Notes: generated by a model from the sequence alone, not told the origin. 8,166 nucleotides of DNA from an uncultured bacterium (GCA_949299435.1 CASGAK010000178.1:1-8166), one strand, 5' to 3'; shown: positions 1 to 5,514, counted from the first letter of the stretch. Numbers and translations: made by a program.

Positions 1-27
1 CGCCCCATTTTAAACTTATCATCAGTC

Positions 28-63
28 AATCAGTCTAAGAACTCGAATATGACTGATTTTTTA
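28..63 (+). terminator. Candidate intrinsic terminator, plus strand
   Basis: AATCAGTC (28-35) and GACTGATT (51-58) are perfect 8-bp inverted arms around a 15-nt loop. On the plus strand they are followed directly by a T-rich run (to about 63). That polarity would end a transcript entering from the left of the window, where a plus-strand frame could close at the TAA at 11-13. The large loop and AT-rich stem make it moderate at best. It also overlaps the last codons of the recombinase-like remnant on the other strand. Confidence 0.4.
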
Positions 64-236
64 TTTGTTCAAAATTCTGATAAATTATATTGCACGCCTT
101 CTGGATAAATCAGCTTTTGTAAACGCTGTCTAAATTCAAGCCCGCCATTTTCCTATAAGGTTTTAGCGTTATTCAATGCAAAGTAACAACTATCCAAAAA
201 CTTATTTATGCTTTTTAAATGATACCATTGAAAATT
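30..236 (-). pseudogene. Degraded C-terminus of a large serine recombinase
   Basis: One minus-strand frame reads ...SCYFALNNAKTL-stop-ENGGLEFRQRLQKLIYPEGVQYN...LSEF-stop-TNKKSVIFEFLD-stop, with stops at 153-155 (TAG), 69-71 (TGA) and 30-32 (TGA). The segment FRQRLQKLIYPEGVQYN followed by an FRT-like stretch resembles the extreme C-terminus of large serine recombinases (resolvase/recombinase family). From memory that end has the form 'W-E-(x)-LE-(x)-RLQ-(x)-L-(I/V)-FP-(E/D)-G-(I/V)-x-Y'. The alignment would read through the TAG as Trp (TGG) and through the first TGA as Arg (CGA), so each stop is one transition from a sense codon. The catalytic N-terminal domain is absent; the frame meets the exonuclease gene within a few codons. 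I infer a dead mobile-element remnant. The family match is recalled and was not searched. Confidence 0.55.
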
Positions 237-246
237 AATCATATAG

Positions 247-795
247 CTAATTTGGGTTATAATTTTTTTTAATATTTATATAGATATTGTGTGTAATTTT
301 GCAATCATTCAATGCTCTGTGATGACCTGATATGTTTATATTGTAATGTTTTGCTAGGTTTTTTAAACTATGACTTCCAAGTTTGCAATATTTTCTTGCT
401 AAAAGCATTGTATCTATTTTTTTATTTTTTAATCTTTCTAGTTTATTGTTTTCTAAATTCTTTTGTAGAAAATTTATATCAAATTTTACATTATGCCCCA
501 AAATTGTATCGTCTGATAAAAATTTGACAAATTCTGGTAAAATTTTATCTATTTTTTCAGCATTTGCAACCATTTCATTTGTAATTCCTGTTAAATGAGT
601 TATAAAACTTCCGATTTTTCTATTTGGTTTGATCAGGTGCGAAAAACTGTCAATGATTCTATCTTTACGTACTTTTAGAGCAGAAATTTCTATAATTTCG
701 TTTTTGTTATATGAAAGCCCTGTGGTTTCAATATCTATTACGGTATAATTTGATGGAAATTCTGTTTCTTCTACAGTTTTTATTAATATGCTCAT
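247..795 (-). CDS. DnaQ-like DEDDh 3'-5' exonuclease, stand-alone
   Basis: This 182-aa protein is a single RNase T/DnaQ-type exonuclease domain. Exo I is VIDIETTGL (Asp21, Glu23), Exo II is GHNVKFDINFL (Asp106), and Exo III is HHRALNDCK with the DEDDh His159 and Asp164, so all catalytic acids and the general base are present. ITHLTGIT near residue 66 is also typical of the family. The family removes nucleotides from DNA 3' ends using two metal ions, either as a polymerase proofreading subunit or in repair or RNA-end trimming. There is no polymerase, helicase or BRCT domain here, so it could be an epsilon-like proofreader or an independent nuclease. The start is the ATG at 795; no Shine-Dalgarno is visible, but a good promoter lies immediately upstream (803-830). 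It is the last gene of the minus-strand block and abuts the recombinase remnant. Cytosolic. Confidence 0.9.
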   Translation of the reverse strand: MSILIKTVEETEFPSNYTVIDIETTGLSYNKNEIIEISALKVRKDRIIDSFSHLIKPNRKIGSFITHLTGITNEMVANAEKIDKILPEFVKFLSDDTILGHNVKFDINFLQKNLENNKLERLKNKKIDTMLLARKYCKLGSHSLKNLAKHYNINISGHHRALNDCKITHNIYINIKKNYNPN

Positions 796-802
796 AATAT
801 TT

Positions 803-830
803 ATTATATTACAATTATATGTGGTTACAA
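803..830 (-). promoter_or_regulatory. Sigma-70-type promoter for the exonuclease gene
   Basis: On the minus strand, TTGTAA (825-830) and TATAAT (803-808) are separated by 16 nt. This is a consensus -10 with a four-of-six -35. The expected start point is about 796, adjacent to the ATG at 795, so the transcript would have almost no leader. The absence of a Shine-Dalgarno fits this. It would give the exonuclease its own transcription inside the short gap after the protease gene. Confidence 0.5.
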
Positions 831-833
831 GTC

Positions 834-1634
834 CTATTCACTTATAAGTTGAATCCTTTTTGCCGGTGACGGGTGTGTGCTGAAATAATGTATAAATTCC
901 GGTAAGTTCTGTTTTTTCTCTATTAATTTGAAAAAATCTATTGCACCTTTATTGGTACCATATATTTTTTTTACTAAGTTATTTGCATACAAATCTGCAG
1001 CTATTTCTTGTTTTTGGGAATATTGTAAATTGTTTATATCATAGATAGAATACATTATTTTAGTTGTTATTTGACTTTCTCCCAGTCCCATGAGATTTAT
1101 TGTAGTCAGTGCTAAAATGCTTCTTCCGATTGTTTTTAAGTGATCCCTATGTTTATAATGAGCAATTTCATGGGCAAGTACAAAGGTCTTTTGATCATCT
1201 GTTTTTAGTTCTTTTATTATTCCTTTCGTAAAATATATATCCCCATTAGGATATATGTAGGCATTTAATTCTTCTTCTTTTGATATACCTATTTTAAAAT
1301 CTTTCAAGTTTTTTAACTGCGGGTCTGCAATTATAATTTCTTTTTTTATTTCGTTCAGTTTGTTAATTTCTTTTTGGTCGATTTCGTTGTATTTGTATGT
1401 TGTTTCATTATTTGAATTTAGAAAATTTTCGATTTTTACTTGGGTTTGATACGACATGTTATTTATAAAAATTTGCATCGCAACATCTGATACAAAGAAT
1501 ATTCCGCATGCAAGCATAATAAAGCCTGTAGTTAGTATGAAAAATTCTTTTATATCAGACGTTTTTGATACATTAACATTATCTTCAATAATATTTATTT
1601 GAGTTTCAAAGTTGTAATTTTCTTCATCGTTCAT
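834..1634 (-). CDS. Membrane-anchored M48 family zinc metalloprotease
   Basis: This is a 266-aa protein from the ATG at 1634. A hydrophobic segment at about residues 30-57 anchors it to the membrane. The catalytic domain follows, with HEIAHYKHRD giving the HExxH zinc site (His155, Glu156, His159). The third ligand is Glu210 in QEIAADLYA, and HPSPAKRI lies near the C-terminus, a typical M48 ending. Known M48 proteases (HtpX, BepA/YfgC, Oma1) degrade or process misassembled membrane or envelope proteins; that role here is inference. A longer frame starts with TTG at 1658, with another ATG at 1652. I prefer 1634 because it leaves only an 11-nt overlap with the upstream gene and avoids a TTG. Neither start has a convincing Shine-Dalgarno, which suggests coupling to the preceding YbjQ-like gene. 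One predicted TM segment makes it Oma1/BepA-like in size rather than a four-TM HtpX. Confidence 0.88.
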   Translation of the reverse strand: MNDEENYNFETQINIIEDNVNVSKTSDIKEFFILTTGFIMLACGIFFVSDVAMQIFINNMSYQTQVKIENFLNSNNETTYKYNEIDQKEINKLNEIKKEIIIADPQLKNLKDFKIGISKEEELNAYIYPNGDIYFTKGIIKELKTDDQKTFVLAHEIAHYKHRDHLKTIGRSILALTTINLMGLGESQITTKIMYSIYDINNLQYSQKQEIAADLYANNLVKKIYGTNKGAIDFFKLIEKKQNLPEFIHYFSTHPSPAKRIQLISE

Positions 1635-2079
1635 AAGTGATAGCAGTTCCATAGGCAATTACTGCAACTTGCGGTAACTGGTTATTTGAAGTGTCATCGC
1701 AATTATTCAGCATTGTGGATTCAAGTCGAGTATTAACGATTATGTTAGCATTTTTGGCTTTTTCTCTCATTCTTAAAATAGCTTCACGTCTAGCTCTATC
1801 CATTAATGATTCAAATGAAACCATTCTGCCGCCGAAAAAGTTTCTGAACGATGATACAAATGTTTTAAAGTAATCACCGCTTATTACAACTTCTCCTGTG
1901 ACAAATTCTACTTTTTTAACTTTTTTATCTGTTGTAAGTTTTTTCCCAAAGGACACAACTGGCTTTTTCACAAGAGCTATTTCTCGTTGTTTAATATTTT
2001 TGAAGTGATTTTTTTCAAGAATACTTCCGGTTGCATAGGTAATCCCTAAAAGCAATAATATTAGTATTATATCACCCAT
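1624..2079 (-). CDS. Membrane-anchored YbjQ/UPF0145-family protein
   Basis: This is a 151-aa protein. A hydrophobic N-terminal helix (about residues 3-21) is followed by a basic linker (22-57) and then a YbjQ-type domain. The domain shows FVTGEVVISGDYF (59-71), FFGGRMVSFESL (81-92), ARREAILRMREKA (97-109), an ANIIVNTRLES strand (111-121) and AYGTAITYE (142-150). These match the family pattern of G-E-V, 'GGR-x-x-SYE', 'AR-x-EA-x-x-RM' and a final 'YGTAV'. YbjQ proteins (Pfam 'heavy-metal-binding') are small proteins with pentameric crystal structures and no established function. The TM extension is the unusual part: it would place the domain at the inner face of the membrane. A GTG at 2085 is also in frame, but AAGGA sits 8 nt before the ATG at 2079. 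The domain is paralogous to the preceding gene's product. The 3' end overlaps the M48 protease gene, implying coupled translation and possibly a joint function. Confidence 0.82.
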   Translation of the reverse strand: MGDIILILLLLGITYATGSILEKNHFKNIKQREIALVKKPVVSFGKKLTTDKKVKKVEFVTGEVVISGDYFKTFVSSFRNFFGGRMVSFESLMDRARREAILRMREKAKNANIIVNTRLESTMLNNCDDTSNNQLPQVAVIAYGTAITYER

Positions 2080-2084
2080 ATACA

Positions 2085-2411
2085 CTATCCTTCAATTGAT
2101 TGTACTTTTACTGCAGTACCGTAAGAATATACTTCAGCAGCACCAGAGGTTATTGCTGATGTTGCAAATCTTACGTTTATAATCGCATTAGCACCTAATT
2201 TCTCAGCTTGTTGAATCATGCGTGAAATGGCTTCTTTTCTAGCCTCTTCTAAAAGTTCTGTATAGCTTTTTAATTCTCCACCGACCATGTTTTTAAGCCC
2301 TGCTCCAAAATCTTTTACGAAATTCTTAGCTCTTACGGTACTTCCTGATACCATTCCGTAATGTCCGGTAATTCTCATACCCGGTACGCTTTCAATGTTT
2401 GTTAAAATCAT
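2085..2411 (-). CDS. YbjQ/UPF0145-family protein, soluble
   Basis: This 108-aa protein is essentially the length of E. coli YbjQ (about 107 aa). Visible family features are an N-terminal VPGMRITGHYGMVSG, MVGGELKSYTELLEEA (42-57), ARKEAISRM (57-65), LGANAIINVRF (72-82) and SYGTAVKV at the end. The family assembles into rings (pentamers in solved structures) and is labelled heavy-metal-binding, but its biochemical role is not established. No Cys or His cluster is visible here, so metal binding should not be assumed. The start is the ATG at 2411, with GGAGG 5 nt upstream; a TTG at 2423 in the same frame is unlikely because the Shine-Dalgarno lies inside that extension. It is followed after 5 nt by a membrane-anchored paralogue and then by an M48 protease, so it probably acts with them. 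Cytosolic by sequence. Confidence 0.87.
   Translation of the reverse strand: MILTNIESVPGMRITGHYGMVSGSTVRAKNFVKDFGAGLKNMVGGELKSYTELLEEARKEAISRMIQQAEKLGANAIINVRFATSAITSGAAEVYSYGTAVKVQSIEG
2088..2092 (-). promoter_or_regulatory. Start-deciding RBS of membrane YbjQ-like gene
   Basis: AAGGA on the minus strand lies 8 nt before the ATG at 2079 but only 2 nt before the alternative GTG at 2085. This favours the ATG. The site lies in the last codons of the preceding YbjQ gene. Confidence 0.6.
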
Positions 2412-2416
2412 CTTTT

Positions 2417-2421
2417 CCTCC
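2417..2421 (-). promoter_or_regulatory. Start-deciding RBS of soluble YbjQ gene
   Basis: GGAGG on the minus strand sits 5 nt before the ATG at 2411. It would lie inside the coding region if the TTG at 2423 were used, so it fixes the start at 2411. Confidence 0.7.
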
Positions 2422-2501
2422 AACTATTTTTATAGTAAATATAAATATTCCTTTTTTATTAGAACATTTTTTGTGGAGTATGTATAGTATGTGAAGATAA
2501 T

Positions 2502-2957
2502 TTAATAAATAATTTTTTCTAAATTTGGTCGTAGATGTGGAGTAATTTTTTCTCTTAAATTATTTTCGAATGCTTTTAATTCTTTTTTTAATTTATAGCC
2601 TGCCGATTTTTTAATATTTTGATATTCTTTTTCGGTTATTTTATAAGTAAAATCACTAATTTTTCCAGATTTTCGCATATTAATTGCTTTATTTTGAATT
2701 GGGGTTACGATAAAGCAAATTTTTTCTCTAAGCGAAAGATTTGGAATTTCTTTTGTAGTCACACTTATGGATTTATCAATAATTGAGTTATTAATATTTA
2801 CATTAAAAGTATCTGAATTTTTTGAGGCAATTTCGTTTATGTATCGGATAAATTTTTTATCACCATGTGGACAGCAATATATTGGTTTCGTAATATGGTT
2901 TCCTATTTTTGAGTATAATCTTCCGTTGAAATTTACGTTTTGATTTTGAATATTCAT
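2502..2957 (-). CDS. Hypothetical protein with N-terminal NFNG motif
   Basis: I do not recognise this 151-aa protein. It is rich in Asn, Ile and Lys, with no signal peptide or membrane segment. The N-terminus reads MNIQNQNVNFNGRLYSKIG. Short Asn-rich starts followed by an 'F-x-G' motif are something I associate with orphan proteins of Gastranaerophilales; that association is recalled, not tested. A YCCPHGD stretch (27-33) holds Cys28, Cys29 and His31, which might bind metal, but no matching second pair is obvious. The middle looks strand-rich, and residues about 108-150 look helical and strongly basic (KK-x-x-GYKLKKELKAFENN). The start is the ATG at 2957, with AAGGAG 7 nt upstream. The gaps to the HAD gene (54 bp) and the YbjQ gene (90 bp) are larger than elsewhere in the block, so it may be an independent insert. 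Confidence 0.7.
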   Translation of the reverse strand: MNIQNQNVNFNGRLYSKIGNHITKPIYCCPHGDKKFIRYINEIASKNSDTFNVNINNSIIDKSISVTTKEIPNLSLREKICFIVTPIQNKAINMRKSGKISDFTYKITEKEYQNIKKSAGYKLKKELKAFENNLREKITPHLRPNLEKIIY

Positions 2958-3011
2958 ATAGACTCCTTGTAGAGTATATAAAACTCAAAAATATTTTTTT
3001 TGCTATTAATT

Positions 3012-3701
3012 TTAAACTGTTGTTTTGATTAAAAACTGACTGCGGTCCAGTTGGCTAAAATCGGTTATAATTTCACTTACTGAGAACATATTTTTATATA
3101 ATTCAACAGGTTCCATGGAAGCCATTGCTATAATTTTTCCGATACCGGCACTTTCTGCTGCATTAATTCCTGATACGGCATCTTCAACTACAATACAGTC
3201 TTTGGGTGCTAAATTAAGATTTTTTGCTGCAATTTGATAAATATCAGGTGCTGGTTTACCTGGAATCTTACCGTTTGCATAAACTATTTTATCTATATCA
3301 AACCAACGTTTCAGGTTAAATTCTTCTATATAAAATTCTACGTTTTCAATTCCTGACATCGTTGCTATTGTATGTGGGATATTATTTTCACATAAAAAAT
3401 CCAAAAGTTCTTCAGCATGAGGGGCAAGTTTAAAATTTTCTTTATCTTTTCTGCACATATCACGGTATAGAGCTTCTTTTTCCTGACCTAATTTTTCAAC
3501 CAATTCCGCAGATGGCTTTTTGCCTATTGCATAGGCTATTATATCTTCATTGGTGCGTCCAAACATATAATCACGCATTTCTTCATCTGTAAAAGCTGTA
3601 GGTCTAAGCCTTTTGGAAAATTCTCTCCAGGCTTGTAAGTGTTTTTCGGAGTCAAATAAAAGTGTTCCGTTGAAATCAAATATTATACCGCTGTAGTTCA
3701 T
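3012..3701 (-). CDS. HAD-superfamily hydrolase, beta-PGM-like, DFN motif
   Basis: This 229-aa protein has the fold of subfamily I HAD phosphatases/mutases. Motif I is IIFDFNGTLL with nucleophile Asp9. A helical cap follows (about 16-95). Motif II is probably the Thr/Ser in TIATMSG (111-117). Motif III is Lys149 in IPGKPAPDIY, and motif IV is VVEDAVSGINAAESAG with Glu173 and Asp174. The overall pattern resembles beta-phosphoglucomutase and related sugar-phosphate phosphatases. The usual second Asp of DxDxT, the general acid/base, is Asn11 here, so catalysis may be altered or slower. I recall other HAD proteins with DFNGTL, so this may be a subfamily trait and not a lesion. The start is the ATG at 3701, with AAGGG about 6 nt upstream overlapping the stop region of the TPR gene, 12 bp away: same operon. 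The substrate cannot be read from sequence. Cytosolic. Confidence 0.88.
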   Translation of the reverse strand: MNYSGIIFDFNGTLLFDSEKHLQAWREFSKRLRPTAFTDEEMRDYMFGRTNEDIIAYAIGKKPSAELVEKLGQEKEALYRDMCRKDKENFKLAPHAEELLDFLCENNIPHTIATMSGIENVEFYIEEFNLKRWFDIDKIVYANGKIPGKPAPDIYQIAAKNLNLAPKDCIVVEDAVSGINAAESAGIGKIIAMASMEPVELYKNMFSVSEIITDFSQLDRSQFLIKTTV

Positions 3702-3713
3702 GATATCCCTTTA

Positions 3714-4295
3714 TTATTCTTCTATTCTGTTTTCCATTACTTTATTATATATTTCTAAATATGCTTTTGCATCTTTTTCTTTGTTTAATTTTTTATAGGT
3801 ATATGCAATGTTGTAGTAGAAATCAGGTTCTGTATTTTTAAAATATATTGCATCTAAAAACGCATTTTTAGCTTTTCTATACTCGCCTAATTTTATATAA
3901 GCACAACCCAAATTGTAATATGCATAGGCATAGTCTTTTTTTAGTTTAAGAGTTTTTTTATATTCTTCTATTGCCATATTAGGCTTATCTGTATTTAAAT
4001 AGCAGTTTGCTAAATTGTAATGAGCTTTATAGAATTTCTCATCTTTTAAAATTGCTTTTGTATACATAAAAACAGCTTCATCATCTCTTCCTTTGTCTTG
4101 CAAAAGATTTCCTAATAAAAGCCAATCTTCGGCAGATCTTTCATCTTCCGGTATTGCAAGCAATAAATTGAAACTTTCCTCAATGCTGTTATCAGCATAG
4201 AGCATCTTAGCTTGATCAGATGCTGTATTATCTTCTGCAAATGCAGGTGCTATGGATACCATAGCTAATATTAAAAACGTAAAAAATCTTTTCAT
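3714..4295 (-). CDS. Secreted/periplasmic TPR-repeat protein
   Basis: This 193-aa protein begins with a clear signal peptide: a basic MKR, a hydrophobic core, and a likely signal peptidase I site after APAFA (residue 20). The mature part is almost entirely tetratricopeptide repeats, about four units at 56-89, 90-123, 124-157 and 158-190. The recurrent pattern is 'AHYNLANCYL', 'AYYNLGCAYIKLGEYRKAKNAFLDAI' and so on. TPRs are protein-protein scaffolds, so it is likely an envelope adaptor; the partner is unknown. The ATG at 4295 has no clear Shine-Dalgarno, but a promoter ends 6 nt before it. It heads the minus-strand block and is followed after 12 bp by the HAD gene. It is distinct from the other TPR protein at 5648-6748, which is membrane-anchored and longer. 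Confidence 0.88.
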   Translation of the reverse strand: MKRFFTFLILAMVSIAPAFAEDNTASDQAKMLYADNSIEESFNLLLAIPEDERSAEDWLLLGNLLQDKGRDDEAVFMYTKAILKDEKFYKAHYNLANCYLNTDKPNMAIEEYKKTLKLKKDYAYAYYNLGCAYIKLGEYRKAKNAFLDAIYFKNTEPDFYYNIAYTYKKLNKEKDAKAYLEIYNKVMENRIEE

Positions 4296-4301
4296 AATCT
4301 A

Positions 4302-4330
4302 ATTATATTCTAAAGCAAAAAAAATATCCA
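4302..4330 (-). promoter_or_regulatory. Sigma-70-type promoter for the TPR operon
   Basis: On the minus strand, TGGATA (4325-4330, four of six) and TATAAT (4302-4307, consensus) have 17-nt spacing. The predicted start of transcription is about 4295, at or next to the ATG. Together with the missing Shine-Dalgarno this suggests a leaderless or near-leaderless mRNA. It would drive the TPR and HAD genes and perhaps the genes beyond. Confidence 0.5.
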
Positions 4331-4391
4331 CAAAAATTTGACTTAAAAAAAAAGTGAATAATAATGTTGGTGATGTCTCTTTTACTGATTT

Positions 4392-4435
4392 AGTTCCCGC
4401 TCCTCACTCCTTTAAATAAAAAGAGGGCGGGAATT
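4392..4435. repeat. GC-rich imperfect inverted repeat (hairpin)
   Basis: TTCCCGC-t-CCTC (4394-4405) pairs with GAGG-GCGGGAA (4423-4433). This is an 11-bp stem with one bulged T around a 17-nt loop, extendable by a G-T and an A-T pair at the base. It stands out from the AT-rich surroundings. Neither side has a proper T-run, so it is not a standard intrinsic terminator. It could be the 3' end of a small RNA, a palindromic repeat element, or a structure just upstream of the TPR promoter. Confidence 0.5.
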
Positions 4436-4551
4436 CTTTATAAAAATCCCAAAGTGGACTATCAAAATATTGCCATTATATTAGCTTGTAATGGGTCACA
4501 ATGTTTTTTATATGCAATTCTAAAAAAATATGCATCATAATTCCTTTAGGC

Positions 4552-4583
4552 AAATAAAAAGGACTGTGGGGTATACAGTCCTT
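4552..4583 (-). terminator. Intrinsic terminator of the Tyr/Met/Asn-rich gene
   Basis: AAGGACTG (4559-4566) and CAGTCCTT (4576-4583) form a perfect 8-bp stem with a 9-nt loop. In minus-strand polarity it is followed by TTTTTATTT (4552-4560, overlapping the stem base). It lies about 40 nt beyond the stop codon of the gene ending at 4625, so it should terminate that transcript and separate it from the TPR operon. Confidence 0.8.
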
Positions 4584-4624
4584 GAAAATTACACACACAT
4601 TAATATTTACACTATTTGGGAAAA

Positions 4625-5452
4625 TTAAGAGAATAAATCTATGATTCTACCGCCTAACCAGCCTATTCCGGCACCGATTAAAGTAGCTTTACCGAATTTA
4701 CATTTGCCAAGTTTTTCACAGAATGTGCTGAATTTATTTGAAGCAAAGCCTAAAGCTGTAACTACGGCTCCGACTAGAGCATTTCCTGCCCATACTTTGT
4801 ATTTTTCAGATTTTCCTTTAGGTTGTCCGGTAATTTTAGCGATGTTATCTTCAGCTGAGGTCTTGTCCCCGAATCCTAAAAGTCCTACTTGTTTAATTCC
4901 GTGAATGAAAGAGTCACTGCCATGTGTTCTTATATCTTTTTGAATTGTATTTCCGAATTGTTGTTGGTACAATTCAAGAGCTATATTTTTTAAATCTTCT
5001 TCATTCGCGTTGCTTCCGTAATAGCTTTTTACACTTGCTACGTAGTCTTTAAATGCCGGCATAATTTGTTCTTGTTCGTTAAGTTGAATTTTTTCATTTA
5101 ATACGATACCTTTTTGTCGCATATTTTTATATGCTGCGTTTAATGTTATATCAGCTTCACGAGTTCTTTGTTGATATTTTACCTGATTATTCATCATATT
5201 TTCATAATATTTATCCATATTTTGATAATATGAGTCGGTATTATAATTCATATATGGCATGCAATAAGGCATTGTATTGAATATGCTTGAATTCATATCC
5301 ATATAGCCAGAGTACATATTATAATTGAATGGAGGTGTATACCAATTCATGCCTGTGAAATCATTTAGGAACACCTGATTAGAGTATGAATCATACATAT
5401 TCGGATAGCCGAAACCTGATGTTATAGGCATTGAAAACAATGGACCTGTCAT
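4625..5452 (-). CDS. Unknown protein: Tyr/Met/Asn-rich N-terminus, hydrophobic Gly-rich C-terminus
   Basis: I do not recognise this 275-aa protein. Residues 1-90 are low complexity, with 14 Tyr, 13 Met and 14 Asn (41 of 90), few charges and no signal peptide; examples are NMYSGYMDMN and MPYCMPYMNY. Residues 91-170 look helical and charged (KYQQRTREADITLNAAYKN, EEDLKNIALELYQQQFGN). The C-terminus has two Gly/Ala-rich hydrophobic stretches: AGNALVGAVVTALGFAS (222-238), and KATLIGAGIGWLGGRIIDLF (255-274). These could insert in or pack against a membrane, in the way of glycine-zipper segments. Three Cys are seen (64, 245, 251). The ATG at 5452 follows GGAGG by 7 nt, with a promoter at 5486-5514 and a strong terminator, so it is monocistronic. 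It is transcribed divergently from the membrane TPR gene. A surface, aggregation-prone or scaffold role is only a guess. Confidence 0.8.
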   Translation of the reverse strand: MTGPLFSMPITSGFGYPNMYDSYSNQVFLNDFTGMNWYTPPFNYNMYSGYMDMNSSIFNTMPYCMPYMNYNTDSYYQNMDKYYENMMNNQVKYQQRTREADITLNAAYKNMRQKGIVLNEKIQLNEQEQIMPAFKDYVASVKSYYGSNANEEDLKNIALELYQQQFGNTIQKDIRTHGSDSFIHGIKQVGLLGFGDKTSAEDNIAKITGQPKGKSEKYKVWAGNALVGAVVTALGFASNKFSTFCEKLGKCKFGKATLIGAGIGWLGGRIIDLFS

Positions 5453-5485
5453 AACCTAACCTCCAATTTAATTTAACCTACCTTA

Positions 5486-5514
5486 CTTATATAAACATTT
5501 TTTCCCTTTACCAA
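5486..5514 (-). promoter_or_regulatory. Sigma-70-type promoter for the Tyr/Met/Asn-rich gene
   Basis: On the minus strand, TTGGTA (5509-5514, four of six) and TATAAG (5486-5491, five of six) are separated by exactly 17 nt. The start point would be about 5479, giving a leader of roughly 27 nt that contains the GGAGG before the ATG at 5452. A second TATACT-like -10 lies further upstream (about 5521-5535) but has a poorer -35. Confidence 0.5.

Larger units (their letters stand above)
4296..4624. other. 329-bp non-coding gap between two minus-strand genes
   Basis: No convincing gene was found here on either strand. Read along the minus strand it holds, in order: the terminator of the upstream gene (4552-4583), a low-complexity AT-rich stretch (about 4436-4550), a GC-rich hairpin (4392-4435), and the promoter of the TPR gene (4302-4330). 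Short open frames of about 20 codons occur (for example 4476-4538, minus, with AAGGAATT before its ATG), but they carry no recognisable sequence. Confidence 0.6.

Noticed and set aside
1635..1658. Eight-codon N-terminal extension of the M48 protease from a TTG start.
   Set aside because: It needs a TTG start without a Shine-Dalgarno and a 35-nt overlap; the ATG at 1634 gives a normal 11-nt overlap and loses no domain.
2412..2423. Four-residue extension of the soluble YbjQ protein from a TTG.
   Set aside because: The GGAGG ribosome site lies inside it at the right distance from the ATG at 2411.
2958..3011. AT-rich palindromes (AAAAATATTTTT and GAGT...ACTC) after the HAD gene as a terminator.
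   Set aside because: The stems are either pure A-T or only 4 bp, so they could arise by chance in such AT-rich DNA.
4352..4417. Plus-strand frame from a GTG ending in VPAPHSFK over the left arm of the GC-rich hairpin.
   Set aside because: It is only about 20 codons with no ribosome site, and it overlaps the hairpin, so it is probably fortuitous.
4476..4538. 20-codon minus-strand frame with AAGGAATT before ATG-ATG in the gap.
   Set aside because: It is too short and low in information, just downstream of a terminator, with no recognisable sequence and no distinct promoter.
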